A stretch of DNA of 64,000 nt from Vreelandella olivaria (GTDB taxonomy: Bacteria; Pseudomonadota; Gammaproteobacteria; Pseudomonadales; Halomonadaceae): contig AP019416.1 of the NCBI GenBank assembly GCA_004295565.1, positions 3,534,001-3,598,000 of the forward strand, in the 5' to 3' direction. Both the position numbers and the translations under genes were made by a program. How positions within the stretch are numbered: the stretch's first letter is position 1; each line of letters opens with the position of its first letter. Shown one piece after another: positions 1-10,046 of the stretch. The notes under the pieces are model-generated. The model did no database searches and had not been told where the DNA came from. It saw only the letters and a list, made by a program, of their open reading frames with translations.

Positions 1-1260
1 CGGCCGTGAAACGCTCAGAAGAGGCGAAGAATACCTGGCCGACCACCTGATATTCACGCTCCTTGCCAGCTTCGATCTCTCTTGAACCGATGTAGAGAAT
101 GTTGCCGACTTTATTAGCAAAGAACAGCGCGGCCAGCAGCACACCGACAAACACACCAATCGCCAGATTGTGCGTACTGACCGTGACCGCCACGGTAGCC
201 AACATGACGATATTGGTACTTAGCGGGTGTTTTTTCAGGTCTCGGATCGACTCCCAGCTAAAGGTGCCGATTGATACCATGATCATTACCGCCACCAGCG
301 CCGCCATAGGAATCTGCGAGACCAAGTCGGATAAAACCACCAACATTAATAGCACCACGCCGGCAATCAGCGTCGATAACCGCGTACGGCCACCGGACTT
401 AATGTTAATGACCGATTGGCCAATCATCGCACAGCCGGCCATGCCGCCCATCAGCCCCGCACCAATATTGGCAATTCCCTGTCCCTTGCATTCGCGGTTT
501 TTATTACTCGGCGTATCGGTGAGATCATCGACAATGGTGGCAGTCATCATTGATTCAAGCAGGCCGACCACGGTTAGCATCATCGCGTAAGGTAGAATGA
601 TCCACAGCGTTTCCAGCGTCAGCGGCACGCTTGGCCACAGGAATACAGGCAGTGTATCAGGCAGTTCACCCATATCGCCGACGCTGCGGATATCCATACC
701 GCTGATCATATAGACCGCGGTAAGCACCACAATACATACCAGCGGTGAGGGGATGGACTTACCGATGACAGGTAAATAGGGGAACAGATAGATAATGCCC
801 AGTCCGGCCAATGTCATGACATAGACATGCCAAGTCACATCGGTCAACTCCGGTAGCTGTGCCATGAAAATCAAAATCGCCAGCGCGTTAACGAATCCCG
901 TCACCACTGAGCGCGACACGAAGCGCATCAAATCGGCGAGCTTCAGGTAACCAGCAATAATCTGTAGCACGCCCGTCAGCAGTGTGGCGGCCAGCAAATA
1001 CTCAAGCCCATGCTCTCTCACCAGCGTCACCATCAGTAACGCCATCGCCCCTGTCGCCGCCGAAATCATGCCGGGACGCCCCCCTGTGAACGCAATGATC
1101 ACTGCGATACAGAATGAAGCGTAAAGGCCCACTTTAGGGTCAACGCCTGCAATGATTGAAAAGCAATCGCCTCGGGAATCAGTGCAAGGGCGACAACGAT
1201 TCCCGAGAGCGTGTCGCCTTTAATGTTGGAAAACCACTCTTGCTTGGTATAGAGAGACAT
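1..1260 (-). CDS. SulP family anion permease (3' end beyond window)
   Basis: Inner-membrane SulP/SLC26-type transporter for sulfate or another small anion; the substrate cannot be told from sequence. Reading leftward from the ATG at 1258-1260 gives an N-terminal cytoplasmic stretch, then the SulP signature ([13 protein letters not shown]), many hydrophobic segments and the conserved segment [21 protein letters not shown]. The STAS domain starts near the left edge, where the gene leaves the window. One A is missing from the A-run at 1159-1162; restoring it rejoins the frame after about 33 codons. No good Shine-Dalgarno precedes the ATG. It is divergent from icd. It differs clearly from the DauA-type SulP at 55418, so the two are not recent duplicates. 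Confidence 0.85.
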
Positions 1261-1744
1261 TCAGGAGTCCATGGCTGGAGGTTAAGATTTTATAAACTCT
1301 CGACGCAGCGCATCAGCACACAACAGTGTGCGGCGTCAGACCGATAAGTCAGTGTTGGAGCAAGCTAGGGTGCGGCTGACAATAGCATGCCGCTACGCCA
1401 TGACATCGCCATTAACGAGGTCAGACATTTTCTTGAGAAGGGGGAAAACTTAGGGCGGAGTCATCAGCCCTGAACCAGGTAGTACCTGAGATAAACGTGA
1501 AAGGATCATTACCGTTATGCCTTGCTGTAAGAAGAACGCAAAGTTAAAGGTGGCACTGCCATAAACGACGGCATTCTATCAGCAATTAGCACTCTCTGCA
1601 TCCGTGCTCCCCCCTTTGCAGGGTGCCCTCCAGACTCAATTTGGCGTACTATTGCGCTCGAATATGACGTCTTATCAAGTCTCAACTATTTATTACGTTG
1701 AAGCGGCAGACGCAACACACTTGTCGATCAAAGAGGAGCAGCAA
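1261..1744. other. Intergenic region between divergent SulP and icd
   Basis: Nearly 500 bp without a supportable gene. Both flanking genes are transcribed outward, so promoters for both must lie here. I saw no convincing sigma-70 pair, long palindrome or structured leader. An open frame continues upstream of icd from 1604, but the ribosome-binding site and family alignment place the icd start at 1745. Confidence 0.4.
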
Positions 1745-2759
1745 ATGAGCCAATCTATTGCAGTCATTAAGGGCGACGGCATCGGCCCCGAGATTATGGA
1801 TGCCACGCTAAAAGTACTCGACGCGTTAGATTGCGGCTTAACCTACCAGCACATCGATGCCGGCTTAGGCGCCCTTGAAAAGCATGGCACGCTGATTCCC
1901 CAGGAATCACTGGACGCCATCGAAAAATACGGCATTGCGCTTAAGGGCCCGTTGACCACACCGATTGGCAAAGGCTTCTCCTCGATTAACGTACAGCTAC
2001 GTCGTCACTTTGACCTTTATGCCAACGTGCGCCCGGCGATTAGCTTCCCCGGCACCCGCTCGCGCTACGACGACATCGATATGATCACGGTTCGGGAAAA
2101 CACCGAAGGAGCGTACCTTTCCGACGGCCAGGAGATGATCGACGACGGCAACACCGGCATTTCGGTGATCAAAGTCACCCGCAAAGGCTCAGAACGCATC
2201 GTGCGCTACGCCTTTGAGCTGGCCAAAAGCAACGGCCGCAAGAAGATCACCGCGGTACATAAAGCCAATATCATCAAAACCAGCTCGGGTTTGTTCCTGG
2301 ACGTGGCGCGGGAGATCGCCAAAGAGTACCCCGAGATCGAGTTCCAGGAGATGATCGTCGATAACGCCTGCATGCAGCTGGTAATGAACCCACATCAGTT
2401 TGATGTGGTGGTCACTACCAACCTGTTTGGCGATATTCTCTCTGATCTTTGCGCTGGCCTAGTCGGCGGCAGGTTTGGCCCCTGGGGCCAATATCGGCGA
2501 AAAAGCGGCGATCTTTGAGGCCGTACATGGCTCGGCGCCGGATATCGAAGGCAAAAACATCGCCAACCCCTGCGCCCTGCTGCTGGCCGCGGCCCAGATG
2601 CTTGACCACCTGGGCATGACGGAGAAAGGCACCGCCATCCGCCAGGGTATTCGTACCGTGCTGGAAACCCGCCGCGATATGGTCACCCCTGATATGGGCG
2701 GCACCGGCACCACCAACTCCTTCGCCCAGGCGCTGGTGGAGTATGTTCAGAGCCACTAA
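1745..2759 (+). CDS. icd: Isocitrate dehydrogenase, NAD-type
   Basis: Oxidatively decarboxylates isocitrate to 2-oxoglutarate in the TCA cycle; cytoplasmic. About 337 residues, the short NAD-IDH form. Substrate-loop segment [20 protein letters not shown] is typical of IDH and unlike 3-isopropylmalate dehydrogenase. In the cofactor motif [14 protein letters not shown] an Asp-Ile pair occupies the place of the Lys-Tyr pair of NADP enzymes, so NAD is predicted. The start at 1745 follows an AGAGGAG ribosome-binding site. A frame break near 2469, where GGCGGC meets AGG, fits loss of two bases; the second part begins at LAPGANIG. The palindromic element at 2787 follows directly downstream. Confidence 0.9.
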
Positions 2760-2786
2760 CTGGCTCTTTCTGGCTGATCGCTTGCT

Positions 2787-2961
2787 AGGCTTTGTCTGAA
2801 AAGTCGGCGAGCGAAGGCCAGACAAGGCAAAAATCGGCGAAAAGACGGATCGGACTCGCGCGCGAGTTTACGTGTTGTAAATGAGTACTTTGATCGAACT
2901 CGCGCACGAGCCGATTTTTAACGCCGTATGGTCGAGCGCAGCCAGCTTTCAGACAGAGCCT
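2787..2961. mobile_element. MITE-like palindromic element, long copy (175 bp)
   Basis: Imperfect terminal inverted repeats of about 50 bp begin AGGCTTTGTCTGAAAAG and end CAGACAGAGCCT. Inner arms include AAAAATCGGC and its complement. The element is flanked by TA on both sides, as expected if TA was duplicated on insertion. A second copy lies at 55088-55230. This copy carries two extra 16-bp blocks near the centre, one per arm, which are near-identical direct repeats (ATCGGACTCGCGCGCGAG and ATCGAACTCGCGCACGAG over 18 bp). No coding capacity. It sits between the convergent icd and zntA genes, and its right end supplies the zntA stop codon. Family assignment is inference. Confidence 0.75.
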
Positions 2962-5147
2962 AGGCTTTGTCATTAAAGCGGTAACGCAGTAAGTGCAGTG
3001 CATTGAGGGTGACCAGTACGGTCGCCCCGGTGTCTGCCATGACCGCGACCCACATCCCCGTAATCCCCAGCGCCGTAGAGACCAAAAACAGCGCTTTGAA
3101 ACCCAGCGCCAGCGCCACGTTGGTTTTTACATTGCGCATGGTTGCTCGGGAAAGCGCAATCATTTCGGCAATCCCCTCCACGCGGTTCTTAAGCAGTGCT
3201 GCGTCGGCGGTTTCAAGCGCCACATCGGTACCGCTACCCATGGCGATACCCACTTCTGCTGCCGCAAGCGCCGGTGCATCGTTGATACCATCGCCTACTT
3301 TGCCTATGGGGCCCAGCCCTGCTGCCTGCCATTGGCTCACGCGCAGGGCCTTGTCTTCGGGCATTAGTTCGCCCTCTGCTTCGATACCCAGCTGCTTACC
3401 AATAGCCGCCACGGTGCGGGCATTGTCTCCGCTGAGCATCACGGCCTGTACGCCCAGGCGCTCTAGCGCTTGAAGCCCCTTGCGAGAATCTTCACGGGGC
3501 TCATCCCGCAAGGCGATTAGACCGATAGGCCGTTGGTTTTCTAACAGCACTGCAAGGCTTTTACCCTGGGTTTCCAGCGCAGTAATAGTAGCGTCTAGCT
3601 TGCTGCTGCCCTGAGTGAGCGTTTGTAAGTAGCGCGGACTCACTAGCATTAATTCACGCCCTTCCACCTGCCCAGCAACGCCATGCCCCGCTAACGCACG
3701 GCCAGCGTCTACTTTAGGCAATGTAGCTTGTGACTGCTGGCCATTAATATTGTGAAAATAGTCGCTAATCGCCACGGCAAGGGGGTGGCTTGACCCCTGC
3801 TCCAGGGCGGCGGCAAGGCGCACTATTTCATCGTCACTGACGCCATCAAAGCTCTCTATATCGGTCACTGTGGGCTTACCCGCGGTCAGCGTGCCGGTTT
3901 TATCCAGCGCCACCCGCTTGAGTTTGCCTAGCTGCTCTAATACCGCGCCGCCTTTCATCAGCAGACCGTTGCGAGCGCCCACCGATAACCCGGCAGCAAT
4001 GGCCGCAGGTGTCGAGATCACCAGCGCGCAGGGGCAGGCAATGAGCAGCAGCGCCAGGGCACGGTAAATAGATTCAGACCACAGCATTGAGGACACCAGC
4101 GGTGGAACGATAGCCACCACCAGCGCCACCCCGACGACCGCCGGCATATAGTAAAACGCAAAGCGGTCAATAAAGCGGGCCACCGGCGCTTTCGCCGCCT
4201 GGGCCTCTTCCACCAGTTTAATCACCCGGGCGATGGTATTGTTTTCAGCGCTGCGGGTTACCTCAACCTCAAGCACGCCATCCAGATTGACGGTGCCAGC
4301 AAATACTGATTCGCCTTCGCTACGCTCCCGTGGCACCGATTCGCCATTGACCGGCGATTCATCGATCGAGGAGTGACCGGCAATAATTTGCCCATCACAG
4401 GGCAGCCGGTCGCCGGGGCGCACCTGCACCCGTTGGCCCGGCACCAGAGACGCAGCAGCGACTTCCCGAGCTTCGCCCTGCTCCAGCAATCGCGCAGTAG
4501 AAGGAGTCAGCTTGGAAAGCGCCGAAATACTGCGGCGTGCTTGGGCTGCGGCAACGCCTTCCAGCATCTCCCCACGGCAAATAGAAACACCACCACTGCC
4601 GCTTCAGCGGCGGCGTTTATCGCCAGCGCCCCTAGGGCTGCGATGCTCATCAGCATTTCAATGGTGAAGGGATTGCCCAGTTTGAGCGCTTGCCAGGCAT
4701 GCTGAATAATCGGCACAAGGCCAACGACCGTTGCGGCGATGAACGGCCAACTGCCCAGGGCGGGCCAGGCGAATTTAAGCCCCAGGCAAGCGCCAGCAAT
4801 ACACCGCTGATAATTACCAAACGTCCTTTAGGCGACTGCCACCATGAGGACGGCTTTTCTGATTCAGTTGTGTTCACCGACTCATCGATTACCTGGTAGC
4901 CCAGCGCCGTGATCGTTGACTCAATATCGGCATGTGGCAGGGTTTTACCAGGCGACGCGGTTAATCGCACCGAGCCGGTGACAGAACTCGCTGAAACTAG
5001 CTCAACGTGGCTTAAGCGCTTTAGCGCCGTTTCTACCTTACGTTCGCAGCCGCCGCAGTCCATGCCCTGCACGCGCAGGGTAGTTGGTGCGCTCGCTGCT
5101 GGTGGCGTCTGGTGTTGTGACGTTTTAGCAGGTGTGGTGCCACTCAT
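2960..5147 (-). CDS. zntA: Zn2+/Cd2+/Pb2+-translocating P-type ATPase
   Basis: P1B-type ATPase exporting soft divalent metals across the inner membrane. In order: a Thr/Pro-rich tail, a heavy-metal-associated domain with GMDCGGCERKV, paired N-terminal membrane helices, actuator loop (SPVNGESVP), the CPC metal-site helix (IACPCALVIS), phosphorylation motif DKTGTLT, SSHPLA, GDGINDAPAL, and a C-terminal MADTGATVLVTLNALHLLR segment typical of ZntA/CadA. Two single-G losses break the frame, at 4780-4783 and 4569-4575. The ATG at 5147 is preferred because GGGAG lies 9 nt upstream; the ATG at 5168 would sit only a few bases from the predicted transcription start. It is divergent from the merR gene and shares its operator. 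The stop codon overlaps the end of the palindromic element. Confidence 0.9.
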
Positions 5148-5181
5148 CGCTCTTCGCTCCCAGTTCATCTATATTAAGAGC

Positions 5182-5212
5182 AGCGTAATACCTATAGTCA
5201 CTAGAGGTTCAA
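5182..5212 (-). promoter_or_regulatory. MerR-type promoter/operator for the metal ATPase
   Basis: On the minus strand a -35 element TTGAAC (5212-5207) and a weak -10 TACGCT (5187-5182) are separated by 19 bp, longer than the usual 17 and characteristic of MerR-activated promoters. The spacer holds the dyad ACCTCTAG-TGA-CTATAGGT (5190-5208), close to known CadR/PbrR/ZntR sites. It sits in the short gap between zntA and merR, so the regulator probably also controls its own gene. Confidence 0.75.
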
Positions 5213-5215
5213 GTA

Positions 5216-5689
5216 ATGAAAGAACATCTCTCAGACCAGCCCACCCAGGAGCGGCATATTGGCATCGGTGAGTTGGCACGTGAGTCCGGTTGCAAACCAG
5301 AAACGGTGCGCTACTACGAACAGATTGGGCTGCTGCCTTCAGCACCGCGCAACGAGGGAAACCAGCGGCGCTACACCACAGCTGCTATCCGCCGCTTGAC
5401 GTTTATTCGTCATGCGCGGGATTTTGGTTTTTCGGTGGAGGCGGTAAGAGAATTGCTGGAAATGGCTGACCATCCAGCGATGCCTTGCCAGGAGGTGGAT
5501 ACGCTGGCAAAACGCCATCTTGCCGAGGTGGAGGCGAGACTGGCGCGACTCACCGCGGTACGCGATGAGCTAAAACGCATGATTAATCAGTGCGCGGGAG
5601 GCAGTGTTGGCCAGTGCCATATCATTGACGTACTTAGCGACCACCGCCTGTGTCACCAGTCGGGCCCCACGGTGGCGCAGAAATCATAG
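5216..5689 (+). CDS. MerR-family Zn/Cd/Pb-responsive regulator
   Basis: Cytoplasmic metal-responsive activator, 157 residues, the usual ZntR/CadR/PbrR length. N-terminal winged helix (IGELARESGCKPETVRYYEQIGLLP), a dimerisation helix from about residue 90, and cysteines in positions typical of divalent-metal MerR proteins: one in AMPCQEV and others in the C-terminal loop (QCAGG, GQCHIIDVLSDHRLC). Divergent from the ATPase with a 19-bp-spacer promoter between them. Intact frame. The exact metal (Zn, Cd or Pb) cannot be decided; cadR or zntR would both be defensible names. Confidence 0.85.
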   Translation: MKEHLSDQPTQERHIGIGELARESGCKPETVRYYEQIGLLPSAPRNEGNQRRYTTAAIRRLTFIRHARDFGFSVEAVRELLEMADHPAMPCQEVDTLAKRHLAEVEARLARLTAVRDELKRMINQCAGGSVGQCHIIDVLSDHRLCHQSGPTVAQKS

Positions 5690-5696
5690 GCTAGGA

Positions 5697-6471
5697 CTAA
5701 CCCAGCCACACATCCAAAAACAGCATAATCACCAGGCCCATGGCCAAACCAAAGGTGGCTTTTTTCTGGTGGCCGCAGCGGTGAGTTTCGGGGATGATTT
5801 CGTGGCTGATCACATACAGCATGGCACCGGCGGCAAACGCCAGCCCCAGGGCAGCAGTATTTGGGACACGCTAACAATACTGGCGCCAAATAGCCCGCCA
5901 ATAGGCTCGATGAGGCCCGTCAGGGCGGCAATCGACCAGGAGCGCCACTTTGAGTAGCCCTCGCCCATTAGCGCAACCGCCACGGCCAGCCCTTCCGGCA
6001 TATTCTGCAGCCCAATGCCGATCGCCAGTGGCATGCCGCCTTCTAACCCATTGGCACCAAAGCCGACGCCTACCGCCATGCCTTCCGGCAGGTTATGAAT
6101 GGTAATCGCAAACACAAACAGCCATACCCGGCGCAGCGAAGCGGCTTCCGGCCCCTCACGCCCCTGGGCAAAGTGTTCATGCGGCAAGTGCTCGTTAAGC
6201 AGTGCAATGGCACCCATACCCAACAAAATAGCCGCACAAACAATCCCGGCAGGCACAGGGCCACCGGCATAGTAGATTTCTGCAGCGTCCAGCGCGGGGA
6301 TAATCAGCGAGAAAAATGACGCAGCCAGCATCACACCCGCCGCAAAGCCCAGCGCCAGGTCACGAAAACCCCGGCTAGGTGTTTTGCCCAGCAGTACCGG
6401 CAGCGCCCCCACCGCCGTCAACAATCCAGCAATTAAGCTGCCCAAAACCCTAGTAACAACGTATTTTCCAT
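5697..6471 (-). CDS. ZIP-family divalent metal transporter
   Basis: Inner-membrane ZIP transporter, GufA/ZupT branch, expected to import zinc or related metals. Eight hydrophobic segments; metal-site motifs HNLPEGMAVGVGFG and QNMPEGLAVAVAL, followed by GLIEPIGGLFG and a late SHEIIPETH segment. A His-bearing loop (EHLPHEHFAQ) precedes the fourth helix. Two losses break the frame: a T in the run near 6453 just after the start (MENTLLLGF) and an A near 5870. ATG at 6480 is an alternative start. It lies tail-to-tail with the merR gene, so the three metal genes form one neighbourhood. Confidence 0.85.
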
Positions 6472-6652
6472 GGACAGCATAAACTCGCTTGGCAATCAGA
6501 AAGGCATCAGAGAGAACGACACAACGACACGTTGTTGTCTAACGTGCTATCAGCACGTACTTTAACGCATTAATGCCTAATGAATAAATAACGATGGTCT
6601 TCATTAGCGCGATGTCAGTAGTGCGCTTTGGGAACATTAAAAAGGGATTCTC

Positions 6653-7222
6653 ATGCCTCCTTCTGCTACGTTCGCCGCCGCCCACTTGACCCAGCTACGC
6701 CCCCGCTTAGTAGCTTTTGCGCGCCTGCAGTTACGCGATGCTACGGCCGCTGAAGATGCTGTACAGGAGACCCTGCTCACTGCCTTTGAGAAAAGCGCTA
6801 CCTTTGAAGGGCGCTCCGAGTTCGAGACCTGGGTGTTTGGCATTTTGAAATACAAAATTCTGGATCAACTACGTCAACAGCGCCGTCAAGGGACTTGGCA
6901 ACCGTTGGGCCTGGACGTAGATGAGGACACCCTTGACCGTCTGTTTCAGCAGGATGGTCACTGGCAGAGCGCTGCCCGTCCCAGCCACTGGGGCGAGCCT
7001 GAGCAGGTGTTAGAAAACCAGCGATTTTGGCAGGTATTTGATGCCTGCTTGATCGCCTTACCGGAGAGCATCGCACGGGTATTTACCCTGCGTGAACTCA
7101 TGGGGCTTTCCACTACAGAGATCTGTAAGGAAATAGGCATTACTGAAACCAACTGCTGGGTGATCTTACACCGTGCACGTTTACGGCTACGAGAATGCTT
7201 AGATCATGGTTGGTTAAATTAG
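6653..7222 (+). CDS. ECF-type RNA polymerase sigma factor
   Basis: Extracytoplasmic-function sigma factor of 189 residues. Region 2 contains AEDAVQETLLTAFEKSATFEG and a WVFGILKYKILDQLR recognition segment; region 4 contains LRELMGLSTTEICKEIGIT followed by WVILHRARLRLRECL. The region-2/region-4 linker is long and Trp-rich. AAGGGA precedes the ATG. It is cotranscribed with a small zinc-finger protein starting 16 bp downstream, the usual sigma/anti-sigma order. Intact frame. Similar pairs exist in Pseudomonas, but I cannot assign the target regulon. Confidence 0.85.
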   Translation: MPPSATFAAAHLTQLRPRLVAFARLQLRDATAAEDAVQETLLTAFEKSATFEGRSEFETWVFGILKYKILDQLRQQRRQGTWQPLGLDVDEDTLDRLFQQDGHWQSAARPSHWGEPEQVLENQRFWQVFDACLIALPESIARVFTLRELMGLSTTEICKEIGITETNCWVILHRARLRLRECLDHGWLN

Positions 7223-7238
7223 CTGAAGGGAAACTGAT

Positions 7239-7442
7239 ATGCTTATGTGCCGCGAAGCTACGGAGTTGATGTCTCTAAAACAGGACACAACACTATCATT
7301 GCGTGACCAGCTGGCCCTTCGTATTCATCTATCGATGTGCCAAGCCTGCCGCACCTGCGCACGTCAATTCGACCTGTTGCACCAAGCTGGCAAACGGCAC
7401 CCCAGCTCCCTGCTTAACTCTCGCCAAACGTTAGACGATTAG
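7239..7442 (+). CDS. Small zf-HC2 anti-sigma factor
   Basis: A 67-residue protein directly behind the ECF sigma gene. It carries the zinc-binding anti-sigma signature H-x3-C-x2-C (HLSMCQAC) and an upstream Cys in LMCREATELMS. There is no membrane segment, so it would be a soluble anti-sigma domain with no sensor part. The inference is that it binds and holds the upstream sigma factor and may respond to redox or metal change through the zinc site. Intact; ends shortly after the zinc finger. Confidence 0.75.
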   Translation: MLMCREATELMSLKQDTTLSLRDQLALRIHLSMCQACRTCARQFDLLHQAGKRHPSSLLNSRQTLDD

Positions 7443-7851
7443 CCTCTTCAGCCAGGCTCTGCATACCACCTCACTGCCCTCCTCCGCTTCCCACCAGCGG
7501 AATTTTTCTCGCGCTTAAAAAAATTATACGCAAGCTATACATTGAAGTGTTTTTTCTCAGCGCTTACTCTACAATCATAGCTATACACATATTGTACATG
7601 AAAATTTAACCTGAAAGGTTAGACACCACCACTTTTGAAATTGCTTGAGCAAACAGCTTTCTAAGGTGACAAATTTTGTGACTAATTATTATTAACCACC
7701 CGGATAAACACACTGATCATTAGCAACAATTAATGATCAAAAACACCTAGAACCTCACAAATGCAACATTTTGTGTCATCTAGATACAAAGCCATGCTCC
7801 CGCTCTACTCTTATACACACGACTCCAATAGCTCCTCTGAGAGGATCCACA
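7443..7851 (+). other. AT-rich leader before the chemoreceptor gene
   Basis: About 400 bp without a gene and visibly richer in A and T than its surroundings. It must hold the chemoreceptor promoter. I found no sigma-28 flagellar consensus and no hairpin followed by a T-run after the anti-sigma gene. A short inverted pair, TGATCATTAG and CTAATGATCA-like segments near 7713-7738, may bind a regulator. Confidence 0.3.
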
Positions 7852-9118
7852 ATGCTTAAGTATCTAGCCTCTAACGATGTACATAGCGCACTTAATCAGC
7901 ACACTGCTTGTATCGCTTTTACACCGGAAGGAATTATCCAAAAGGCAAGTGAACAGTTTCTAACCACCGTCGGTTACACCCTTGATCAAGTGAAAGGGCA
8001 ACACCACCGGATTTTCTGTTTTCCTGAAGAAAGCAGTCGCCCTGAATATCGAACTTTTGGGAAACACTGGCAGCAGGGCACAGTCAGCATGGACGCTTTC
8101 GGCGTTCGAATGCCCAGGGCGACGAGCTTTGGCTTGATGCTACCTATTTACCGATCAAGAATCGTCGCGGCAAGGTAGTCTCGATACTCAAAATCGCCAA
8201 CGACGTCACTAAGTATCACCAAGAGGCTCAGCGCAAAATGCTGTCTTGGATGCATTAAACAGCTCCATGGCGGTCATTGAATTTACCCCGAGTGGTGAAA
8301 TTCTCAATGCAAACTCAAATTTTGAACAGACAATGGGCTATCGCAATGACGAGCTTATAGGTGCACATCACCGAATGTTCTGCCCTGCCAATTTCTCAAA
8401 AACCAATCCTCGCTTCTGGGAGCGGCTGGCTCAGGGCGAGTACATGCAAGGTAAGTTTGAGCGTTTGGATTCTCGTGGCGCCAGCGTATGGCTAGAGGCG
8501 ACGTATAACCCGATTCAGGATAGCCAGGGCAACGTCGTAAAAGTGGTCAAGTTTGCCACCGATATTACCCGCTCCGTTCAGGCAGCAGAATCCGCCACAC
8601 GGGCCGTTACTGCCGCCCAAAGTACCTCTTCACAAACAGAGCAGATCGCCCAAAACGGTCTTAGCCACCTACAGCGGGTGGTACGTGATTCAGAGCAAGC
8701 AGCGCTAACCTTGGCTGAAGCACAGCAGTTAATTGCCGCGCTTAACAACCAAGCCCAAAGCATCAATAGTATTACCGAATCGATTGCCCGTATCGCTAAC
8801 CAGACCAACCTGCTATCGCTCAATGCCGCAGTGGAAGCCGCACGCGCAGGTGAACAGGGGCGCGGGTTCGCGGTGGTGGCTAACGAAGTGCGCCGCTTGG
8901 CCAAAGGCTCTAGTGAAGCGGTGGAGGATATTACCCGGGTGCTAAAAGAGAACAGAGCCTTGGTAGAGCGGACGACTCACGCTATGCAACAGGTAGTGGA
9001 GCAGGGGAAATCGAGCCAAACCAGCGTGAGTGAAATCGAGATTATCGTCAATGAGATACTCATTGGGGCGCGCAACGTTTCAACGTCCATTGAACAGCTT
9101 GCGCTAGAGTCCGCTTGA
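7852..9118 (+). CDS. Soluble PAS-PAS methyl-accepting chemotaxis protein (BdlA-like)
   Basis: Cytoplasmic receptor of about 422 residues with no membrane helix. Two PAS domains in tandem, each with the WLEATYNPI-type end motif (second copy: [16 protein letters not shown]), then a short signalling domain with the hairpin tip [20 protein letters not shown] and [16 protein letters not shown]. Layout and length match BdlA, the Pseudomonas biofilm-dispersion receptor; PAS domains of this kind often bind haem or flavin. GAGAGG precedes the ATG. Two one-base losses break the frame: a T near 8100 and an A near 8238, between the two PAS domains. It may couple to the same behaviours as the NosP/NahK genes at the far end, but that is inference. 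Confidence 0.85.
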
Positions 9119-9128
9119 TGCGCCATGC

Positions 9129-9156
9129 AAAAGCCAGCGCATAGACACTGGCTTTT
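9129..9156. terminator. Bidirectional hairpin terminator
   Basis: Perfect 9-bp stem AAAAGCCAG / CTGGCTTTT with a 10-base loop, ending in T-runs on either strand. It lies between the convergent chemoreceptor and peroxiredoxin genes and can end both transcripts. Confidence 0.75.
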
Positions 9157-9175
9157 CGCTTCTTACATCACGCTA

Positions 9176-9826
9176 TTAGCGCAGCGGTGTTTTACGCAGG
9201 TAAGGCAGAACCGTTTCGTATTCGCCATACTTCTGCTTGGCATCCGCGTCAGAAACGCTAGGCGGAATAATCACGTCCTGGCCTACCGTCCAATCAGCGG
9301 GAGTAGCAACGCCGTGTTTCGATGTAGTTTGCAATGCATCCAGGGCGCGTAGGATTTCGGCAAAGTTACGCCCTACGGTCATCGGGTAGGTCATGGAAAG
9401 CTTCAACTGCTTATCCGGCCCGATAATAAACACCGAGCGCACCGTGGCGCTGTCTGCGGGCGTACGCCCATCCGGCAGGTAGGCATCTTCTGGCAGCATG
9501 TCGTACAGTTTTGACACCGTTAGGCCATCATCAGCGATAATCGGAAAATCGACTTCGCTGCCACTGACGGTTTGGATGTCATTGCCCCAACGCTTGTGGT
9601 CTTCAACGCCATCCACGGAAACACCGATCACTTTGGTGCCGCGTTTCTTCCACTCGGCACTCAGCTGCGCGACGGCACCGAATTCCGTTGTGCAAACCGG
9701 GGTAAAGTCTTTTGGGTGCGAAAACAGGATCGCCCAGCTGTCGCCAATCCAGTCATGAAAACGAATCGGCCCTTGGCTCGTTTCCGCTTCAAAATCAGGT
9801 ACGACGGCATTAATACGTAATGACAT
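9176..9826 (-). CDS. 1-Cys peroxiredoxin (Prx6 type)
   Basis: Cytoplasmic thiol peroxidase of 216 residues reducing hydrogen and organic peroxides. The peroxidatic cysteine is Cys45 in HPKDFTPVCTTE. The long C-terminal arm with TYPMTVGRNFAEILRALDALQ is typical of the Prx6 group and distinguishes it from AhpC. No resolving Cys is evident near the C-terminus. An AAGGAGGAG ribosome-binding site precedes the ATG. Intact frame, single gene with its own terminator. Confidence 0.92.
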   Translation of the reverse strand: MSLRINAVVPDFEAETSQGPIRFHDWIGDSWAILFSHPKDFTPVCTTEFGAVAQLSAEWKKRGTKVIGVSVDGVEDHKRWGNDIQTVSGSEVDFPIIADDGLTVSKLYDMLPEDAYLPDGRTPADSATVRSVFIIGPDKQLKLSMTYPMTVGRNFAEILRALDALQTTSKHGVATPADWTVGQDVIIPPSVSDADAKQKYGEYETVLPYLRKTPLR

Positions 9827-10046
9827 GCTCTCCTCCTTATATAGGCGTTAGACGCCCTAATAGCTTATTTGACTTTCAACACCTTCACTATAGATCATTT
9901 AGCGCTAAGACAGCGAGTCGTCTGGCAACGTTCACTCACTATCCTAGGTGGAATTATATCTTTACGCTATCGCCAAAAGCCCAATCAAAATACCACGATA
10001 AGCCCTCCCTGGGCTTAACAACTGAATCGCCTAAACGGAAGGAAGT

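Noticed and set aside
1604-1744. N-terminal extension of icd
   Set aside because: The family starts at the conserved [12 protein letters not shown] segment, and AGAGGAG sits just before the ATG at 1745.
2787-2961. Ordinary bidirectional terminator
   Set aside because: The element is 175 bp, has a second copy 52 kb away with identical ends, and lacks T-runs; a mobile repeat fits better, though it may also stop transcription.
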